Assembly (NCBI GenBank): GCA_029747015.1
Contig: JAKOGI010000825.1
Location: 134,501-198,500 of the forward strand
DNA length: 64,000 bases
From: Carnegiea gigantea
Taxonomy: Eukaryota > Streptophyta > Magnoliopsida > Caryophyllales > Cactaceae
Direction: 5' to 3'
A program made the translations under genes and the position numbers. Under the pieces are notes generated by a model that was not told the origin of the DNA, did not search any database, and saw nothing but the letters and a program-made list of their open reading frames with translations. This document shows positions 57,012-64,000 of this stretch, piece after piece (position 1 is the stretch's first letter; each line of letters starts with the position of its first letter).

Positions 57012-58713
57012 ATCATTTTTTTTGAAGGCTAAAAGATGTACCTGCCATTACTCCAAATCATCAGCTACAATATCTTGAAGGAAAGGGGGATACTCCTCCA
57101 TCCATGCCTGAAACTCACAATAAGTCGAACCATGCTTGGCTAGGCAATGGGCTGCTGTGTTGGCTACCCTGTTTACATTTGAGAGATTAAAAAAATTAAG
57201 AATTTGACTATTAATTCTTATATCCCTAGCCAACACACCGAGCTCCATTACAATGTCCTTAGGATCATTCACAGCTTGTATAACTTGAAGACAATCAGAC
57301 TCAAAGAAAGCTCCATGAATTCCCATTTCGTGCGTCCATGTAATGGCCAATTTAAGTGCAACAGCTTTTGTAATGCTACCTTCCTGGCGAAGCAAGCAAT
57401 CCCCTGCCTAGCGGAATCTCGAACAATGACACCAATCCAGGCTTTGCATTCTTGCTTGTTGTAGGTGGCATCCACATTCACTTTATAGAAGTTTGGAGGT
57501 GGTTTGACCCATTTATGTATTTTGTTATGGGGCTGCTGCTGCTGATCCATTCTTTGCCTTATGTTTGCTTCCCAAAAGGGCTCGATCCACATCTCTGCTT
57601 CCAACTTGATAAGCCATGGACCATTGTTGTCCTGGTTCCATAGACGCTCATTCCTTGCCTTCCACAGCATGCAAGCAAGGGTTACCATCATGGCTGCTTC
57701 TCTGTCATTTACCTTAGTCAAGATCAATTTTGCCCAGTGCTGAAAGGAGTAGATGTTCTCTGCATTCAATAAATCGCTTAGTGAATATAAATCATAGAGC
57801 CCCCTAACCACATCGCACGTCCAAACGTTATGCAGCAGAGTTTCATCATCTTGTCCACAAAAATCAGATCTCATATCTTGCACTATACCCCTTCTAACCA
57901 AGTTTATCTTCAGAGGGAATTACATCTCTGCAACCTCTCCACATAGAGTTTTTAACGATGCCAGGGACTTCCAGCCCCCAAATCTTGTTCCATAGGCCTT
58001 TAGCATGCATATTATCTTTCTCTACCTCCACCTTTTCCTCCATGGCCACCAAATACCCACTCTTCACAGTATATGTCCCATCCTTCCTCTTTGACTACAC
58101 AATCTCATCCTGAATAATGTCATCAAAGGAATAGTTTCTATCTCTTATATATCTTCTTTAATAAAGAATTGCCGTAAGATGGGCCTCTCCCACCTTTTCC
58201 CTCTTTCATCTCAAACAATTAAATACCTTACTCTCATATTTTCATACCCCTCAACAAGTGGAGATCGGACCTTCATGTCGTTTCCCGTAAGCAACCATCT
58301 ATCATTCCATACTTCTATACTATCACCAATCCCTACCCTCCATCTACACGCTTTCTTCAAGATGGTACGACCTGCTAGAATACTCCTCCAAACATAACTT
58401 GGCCGAAAGCCCTCCCTCGCTTGGATGAAGTCTCCTCTAGGAAAATGTCTTGCCTGAAGAATCCTACTCACCAAACAAGATGGTTCTTTAATAATCTCCA
58501 TCCCTGTTTTGCTAACAGAGCAAGGTCGAACTCATGAAGAGATCGAAGCCCCATTCCCCCAAACTTCTTAGGGATACACATTTTCTGCCAAGAAATCCAC
58601 TTTATACCCTTATCGCCCCCACACCAAAAGAACTGATTCATGCCATTTTGGATCTCTAGGCACAACGTTCTGGGAAGTAAAAAGACACTCATTAAAATAC
58701 CCGGCTTTTGAAA
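57012..58713 (-). mobile_element. LINE (L1-type) 3' half with zinc domain and RNase H, 5'-truncated
   Basis: Minus-strand non-LTR element. From 58,692 downward: the region after RT (F-F-W-C-G-G, W-x-x-M-C-I-P-K-K-F-G-G-M-G-L), then W-R-V-G-I-G-D-S-I-E-V-W-N-D-R-W at 58,211-58,501, and the zinc region near 57,780-57,900 (C-G-Q-D-D-E-T-L-L-H). RNase H has N-V-D-A-T near 57,475-57,490 and continues at 57,048-57,395 (F-F-E-S-D-C-L). The 3' tail is an A run at about 57,012-57,026 on the minus strand. Frameshifts separate the pieces. It is better preserved than the LINE fragment at 3.6 kb and unrelated in position. Confidence 0.82.
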
Positions 58714-61153
58714 AAAAAAAAAAAGAGTTTCTTATATTTGGGTAAATAATTATTAGATATTTAGTAGTCTCCTTTTGACAACTTGTTGGCTACGTAACCC
58801 TAACCCTAGGCCTCTCTATTTATTTTACCTCCTTAGAAAACAATATAGTTTCTGCATCACTCAGTCAAAAGGAAAAAGAAGAGAGAGAGTGGATGGGGAA
58901 ATTCGCCTCTGAAAAACCCTAAGGTAGGTGCTCGAATTTTCCTCCTTATTCAGTTTAATAGTTTATTTCTATCATCTCTTTGTTTATTGTATCCAATGAT
59001 CTCCATGAATTTTGTCTTATTCCAATAAAATACCCTCATCCGTAAATCCATATTGGTGATCATCCACATTATGTGATTAATTGCCTGCGAAATCCTCAGT
59101 TGTAATTTGCCCATCTATCCAGACGTATGAACTCCATTCTCTTTTGATTGAGTCTTATTAATCGCCGCCACCTCTCTCTGATAAAATTGATGCTGTTATC
59201 ATGAATACTTGGCCCTAATTAATTGTCTCCACAATACTATGTTTTATTGTGTTTCTTTTAAAGCGGAAGGACTTAATCAGCAGCTTGTCAAAGGTTTGGC
59301 AAATCCTTTAAAAATTGACTCAATCACTTCTAAAGCCAAGTATCTTGGCGTGTGATTTGTATGATATTGCCACGTTGATTGCTTTAATTGCCAAGGGCAG
59401 ATTCTTAAAACTGAATATTGAATCCTTCAAACCACTTCTTCGACCCCGCAATTAAATCTGGTCTTCACAAATCCCCTTTTGTAGCTATTGATCTACTATA
59501 TTTTATAACATAGTGGTTTCTACTATATTTTAATTGTCTTACTTGTCCATGGATTTATAAATCCTGTGAGTTTTTCTAAAAACATTGGCTTCTGACAATG
59601 GTGGCATGAACGGATTGAAAATCAATGTCCATGTGTATTTTATCTGGCTTTGTATAGTCATATTTATGAACTTTTCCTAAACTCTAAAACTTTCACCTTA
59701 ACCTCCCAGCAATCCACCTCTGTATCTCCTGTTAATAATCCAACCGAAGTAGGCAGGCCTTATAAGATGTTGCTATTGTTAGCCCCACATTAGCAATGGG
59801 TAAGATTGGAGTTTGATTATTATTCTCATTTGTGTACATGTTTTGTTTCTAGGGGTAGTAGGACATTTAGGCTGTTAGGTTTTGACTCTCTGACTAGCAG
59901 TTCAGGTAAGTGGCGCAATACTTTTTTAGTATTTTGTCCCCAAAATTATATTTGTTATCTCTCTTTGTAAACTGCTTTTGTTAATCGGGTTGACATGCTA
60001 CTATTTGTATCGAATTATATTTCCGAATATTTTGAAGGTGCAATTTTGCTACGTTTGTTCTTTTTTTTTTGGGACTTGGAAAGTAGCATGTTTGGATGCT
60101 AATTTTACTATGACATTAATCACATCTCGAATTCTGTTAAACAAGTGTGATTTTACAGTGCTTTACCATTATATTTGCAAAATAGCCTTTCTTGAATGGT
60201 ATAAATTTTACTAAGTTGATTAACTATTATGATTAGTCGTTTGAAGTATTTGGTTTATATCTTGTGATGAATCACTTGCTTTGTAACGCTAAATTGTTAT
60301 TTACCGCTATCAATCGGGTATCGGTTTGTATGACTTTGAGATATTGGTTTTGGTTTTGGGCGAATGTCTTCTGCCTTATCCAGTGGAGGTATGTCCTGGA
60401 CCTGTTGATCGACTTGTAGCATAAGCGCTATTCCATTTTGTGATTCTGGTATATGCCTGTGATCAGTTGAGCCCCTCTATCTTGTGATATCGATTATGTC
60501 AAGTTGACTCTGTGACTCTCTGTTGCCCTTGACACAGGGCAACTAGTGGCCTTAGCCCCAAAAGCGTTATTTAGACAGATTTATTTGGAAGATTTGCTTT
60601 GTGGTATAGTTGTAGATTCTAAATGAGTTTATAAATGTGTATGTTTCAAACCCCAGTCTCGGTTATTTTATTTACATATTGTTACTATAATGAATGACCC
60701 AGCCGTGGTTTATTTGCATGCCTAACCCAGCTAAAGGTGTGTTATGCTACTTACTAGGCTTTCGAGCTCATCGCTTCATCTTCCTGTTTTTTCAGGACTT
60801 ACTTCTGCTAGTGTCTGAGTCAGGAAGTGCAGATCGGTTGTAGTTGTCATTGTTATGGGTCTTAGAGACTTGGTGTGTTAGCCAGGGGAGCAATATTACA
60901 TTATTTTTATGTATTATGAGATTAGATCTCGTTGAATTACTTATTTTTAGGAGTGTAAGACATTTTAATTCCCACATATTCATAGTCTTGTTTTTATTAT
61001 GGTTAGCTTGAACCCCAACATTATTCTCGATTTAAGAAATAAAATTAATCTCTGGTAGTTATAGCTTTCTTGATATTTGAGCCTTGCATATTTTTGGGAC
61101 TTTCAGTACTGCAGGTATGTAGTGTCTGTTAAGTCCCGGTTCGGGGCGTGATA
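58714..61153 (+). repeat. Probable 5' LTR of E5 (left limit not resolved)
   Basis: About 2.4 kb ending in ...cggggcgtgata just before a primer site. A TATA-like stretch (ctatttatttta) near 58,825 is followed by a purine-rich leader and aaccctaaggtaggtgc near 58,915-58,930, which resembles a 5' splice context in LTR leaders. The start of the LTR may lie left of the LINE (56,652) or within this stretch. No second LTR is in the window, so limits cannot be checked here. Confidence 0.5.
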
Positions 61154-61160
61154 GATTTAG

Positions 61161-61178
61161 TGGTATCAGAGGCAGGTT
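61161..61178 (+). promoter_or_regulatory. E5 primer-binding site (initiator Met tRNA)
   Basis: TGGTATCAGAGGCAGGTT, matching the plant gypsy pattern. Confidence 0.82.
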
Positions 61179-61408
61179 AGCGAAATCCTAGCATCTTTAG
61201 TTGTGGCTGCAGAAGCTCCTTTGAGTTATAGGTTGTTTTGAGATTTGTCTTTGGTTTATAAGTTGTTATGTTGGGCAATCCAAGTGGTCTGTCCTTGTTT
61301 GAAAATTAGTAAGGTCTACATATGTTGATTCATATGACTTCTGTTAGCCTTCCAAAGCTTTAGGGGGTTTTTAGGGTTTCCTTTAATCTTTCTTGTCTTA
61401 TTTTAGAA

Positions 61409-62640
61409 TGCCTTTTGAGAAAAAAGAGGTCTCGTAAGTGTAAGGCCATAGTGACTCAAGAGATAACACCTCAAAATAGTACACTATTGCTTAATCCCCA
61501 AGAGGTGATGCTCAAGTTTATGCAAAACTTCTCGACTTTTATCAGTCAACAATAGCAGCAACATCAACAACCACTGAGTACCCCACGCATGGCTAGTTCA
61601 TCGTCTTCTTCGATCAAGGGGTTGGTGGATTTCTTAAAGATAGCTCCTAAGCTTTTTGTTGGGACTACAAAACTAGTAGCGGCATAAAACTGGATCGATG
61701 AGATGGAGAAGGCCTTCAAGGGCTCATAATGTTTGGAAAAGGAGAAGGTTGACTATGCTATTTACTTGTTGCAAGATAGTGCTTGACATTGGTGGAAATC
61801 TATAAAGCGTAGCCATGGAAAAGATGAAGAACTCTTCAACTAGGCTAAGTTTCGTGAGGAGTTTTATGCCAAATACTTTCCTAGTAGCTGAAGGAAGGAG
61901 ATAGAGAAACAATTCATCGGGCTAAGGCAATGTAATAGGACTGTCGATGAATATAAAGCAGAATTTGATCGACTCTCTAGGTTTGTCCCAACGCTTGTTG
62001 CCGATGAGCAAAGCAAGATGAGGAAATTGGAGGAGGGATTGAATGACAATGTTCGGAGGCTACTTGCTTGTGTTCGGCCTGAAAGTTTCGTAAATCTTAT
62101 TGATAGAGCTATCTTATTCTGAAGGAGACAGAGGATCACAAATTTGGTGATCATAAGAAGAAGAGTAGAGATTTTGATGCATCGAATAATCACAAAAAGG
62201 TTGAATTTTCAAAGCCCCAGTTTTCCAGCAAGTCCCCTCATGATGGGTTCTCACGCAAGTGAGTAATTCTGCTGGCTCCTGAGAGAAGTTCTCGCAACAG
62301 GTTGGTCGTTCGCCAAACTTTCATGGTGAATTCTCAAACCAAGGTTCATAGAGGTGGAATAATCGATAAGATAAGCCACTATATAGCCATTGTAAAGATC
62401 CCACCTAACCAATTATTGCAGATGGTTAAGTGGTGGTTGCTTCAGGTGCAGTCAAACTGATCACAATGAGTGTCTTTAGAATGATAACGAGCCCCTCTCG
62501 ATGCAAAAGTCCCAAGGACCTCATTTTGTTCCATAACACACCTTTTGAAATCCAACTCAAACAGTGCAAGCTCCAAGTAGCACTCAGAGGGGAGGAAGAC
62601 CTCGCGCAACAGGAAGAGTTTTTGCTTTGACTCTGGAAGA
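61409..62640 (+). pseudogene. E5 gag, heavily decayed
   Basis: Starts at an ATG near 61,409, followed by fragments of a Tekay-type Gag in changing frames: the W-I-D-E-M-E-K-A-F region near 61,690-61,720 and a basic stretch near 62,150-62,230. A damaged knuckle C-F-R-C...H..C lies at about 62,435-62,475. Stops are frequent. Confidence 0.7.
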
Positions 62641-62657
62641 TATAGAAGCCTCTAATA

Positions 62658-63005
62658 ATGGTGTCTGTAGTTAACTTAGCATTTGCTCATGTTCTTTTTG
62701 ATCCTGGTGCTTCTCATTCTTTCATATCATCAACTTTTGCACAAAAATACAACTTCCCCCACGTTCCATTAAAGGAAGAGTTGTGTGTCAGTACTCCAAC
62801 TGTTAGTGAGATCATTATGGATAGAAAGTGCAAGAATTGTCCTGTAACAATTGAGGGTAGGGAGATCTTAGTCGATCTAATTATTATAGATATTCGAGAC
62901 TTTGACGTGATATTAGGGATGGATTGGCTGTCTGCATATTGTGCCACCCTAGATTGTTGGAAGAAACTCGTCGACTTTCGAATACCTAGTCAACCTAAAT
63001 TTTAG
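62658..63005 (+). pseudogene. E5 aspartic protease
   Basis: 115 open codons: L-F-D-P-G-A-S-H-S-F, where D-S-G is changed to D-P-G, and D-F-D-V-I-L-G-M-D-W-L. The changed active-site residue and the lack of a continuous Pol frame make it inactive. Confidence 0.82.
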
Positions 63006-63027
63006 TTTTATTGGGAAGGGAGCTTAT

Positions 63028-64000
63028 GTGTCACCTAACATTATTTCTACCTTACAAGCCACCAAACTGATCAAGAAAGGGTGTCAAGCATTTCTAGCCT
63101 TGATCACTGACACTCAAAATAGAGATAAAAAGATAAAAGATATATCAATTGTTAGAGAGTACCAAGATGTGTTCCTTAAGGATCTCCCTGCGTTACCGCC
63201 CGATAAAGGTGGACTTCTTTGTTGATTTGGTTCCTGGAACGATACCTATCCCTAAGGCCCCTTATAGAATGGCACCTGCTGAGTTAAAAGAGCTCAAGGA
63301 ACAACTATAAGAATTGCTTGATAAGGGCTTCATTAGGCATCGTATATCTCCTTGGGGTGCACTAGTGCTTTTTGTGAAGAAGAAATATGGTTCTTTACGA
63401 CTCTGCATAGACTATTGAGAGCTGAGCAAGGTAACTGTGAAGAATAAATATCCTTTACCATGAATTGATGATTTGTTTGGTCAACTCTGAGGTGCTCAAG
63501 TATTTTCCAAGATTGATCTACGGTCTGGGTACCACCAATTGAAGATCAAGGAAGAAGATATATCTAAAATGGCTTTTCGGAGAAGGTATGGCCATTATGA
63601 GTTCTTAGTAATGCCTTTTGGGTTAACCAACACCCTTGCTACATTTATAGATCTTATAAATCAGGTTTTTCGGCCCTACCTTAAAAAATTTGTTGTGGTT
63701 TTTATTGATAACATTTTGGTGTATTCTAAGAGTCATGAGGAACATAAGCAACACTTAAGGCTTGTATTAGAAACCTTGAGGTGAGAATAACTCTTTCGTA
63801 AGCTTAAGAAGTGAGAGTTCTGGTTAGATAGTGTTCCTTTCTTCAGGCATGTGTTGAATAAGGATGGCATTTCTGTTGATCCTAAGATGGTAGAGGCAAT
63901 TGTGAATTGGAGCAGGCCAAATAGTGTCCCCGAGATTCGAAGTTTCTTGGGTTTAGCTAGCTACTACAGGCGGTTCGTGGAGGCATTTTCCCTTCTAGCT
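63028..64000 (+). pseudogene. E5 reverse transcriptase, cut by the window edge
   Basis: RT fingers and palm of a Tekay-like element. The open piece 63,539-63,784 has V-M-P-F-G-L-T-N and the active site F-I-D-N, the same Asp-to-Asn change as in E2. Upstream, the stops near 63,308, 63,417, 63,462 and 63,487 lie where the family has Gln or Arg; three are TGA in place of a likely CGA. The sequence runs off at 64,000 in the region G-L-A-S-Y-Y-R-R-F. Confidence 0.82.

Noticed and set aside
59760..59800. LTR start candidate (tgttagccccacatt-like)
   Set aside because: No matching LTR end or target duplication; E5 primer context does not require it.
1..64000. CRISPR arrays, tRNA or rRNA genes
   Set aside because: No evenly spaced short repeats with unique spacers and no cloverleaf or rRNA sequence were seen; TGGTATCAGAGC matches are primer sites, not tRNA genes.

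Overview
The window is transposon-dense nuclear DNA of a flowering plant, probably a dicot, though the sequence does not fix the species. The evidence is LTR retrotransposons primed by initiator-Met tRNA, L1-type LINE remnants and endogenous copies of a plant pararetrovirus (Caulimoviridae). Almost every coding region is broken. The only candidate for an ordinary host gene is a 47-codon ORF at 56,419-56,562. No tRNA, rRNA or CRISPR was found.

Layout. (1) Positions 1-30,945 plus the split tail 34,462-34,505 and 55,245-56,225 hold an array of five related pararetrovirus copies (U1-U5), all on the minus strand. Read from high to low coordinate, a unit runs: tRNA-Met-type primer site, basic/coiled N-terminal region and coat protein with a zinc knuckle, movement protein, aspartic protease, reverse transcriptase (RT). 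Only U2 continues into RNase H, a further ORF and a promoter-like 3' region. U3 and U4 stop early in RNase H, U5 stops in RT, and each is joined to a 1.4-1.7 kb non-coding block (N) that separates the units at about 6.2 kb spacing. A LINE fragment lies between U1 and U2. (2) In the N block right of U5 sits a 3.5 kb solo-LTR-like element (E1, 30,946-34,461). Forty-four bases further on is an 11 kb Tekay/Del-type Ty3/gypsy chromovirus on the minus strand (E2, outer limits 34,506-55,244). E2 is interrupted twice in its integrase region: by a Ty3/gypsy element on the plus strand (E3, 37,788-44,718) and by an LTR-rich deletion derivative (E4, 45,019-47,766). LTR ends, target duplications, primer sites and purine tracts can be read directly. 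(3) From 55,245 the N block resumes and runs, with two G-boxes and a TATA box, into the 47-codon ORF. Then come a minus-strand LINE 3' half (about 57,012-58,713) and a decayed Tekay-like element (E5) that leaves the window at 64,000.

History. The pararetrovirus array came first, then E1 and E2, then E3 and E4. By-eye LTR divergence agrees: about 2-3% for E3 and E4 and clearly more for E2. The most unusual structure is the N block. Beside U5 it looks like the promoter of the small host ORF. Inside the array, copies of it face into the truncated viral units in the antisense direction, joined through a roughly 97 bp segment that is inverted relative to the copy at 56.2 kb. This points to host promoter DNA amplified together with defective viral units.
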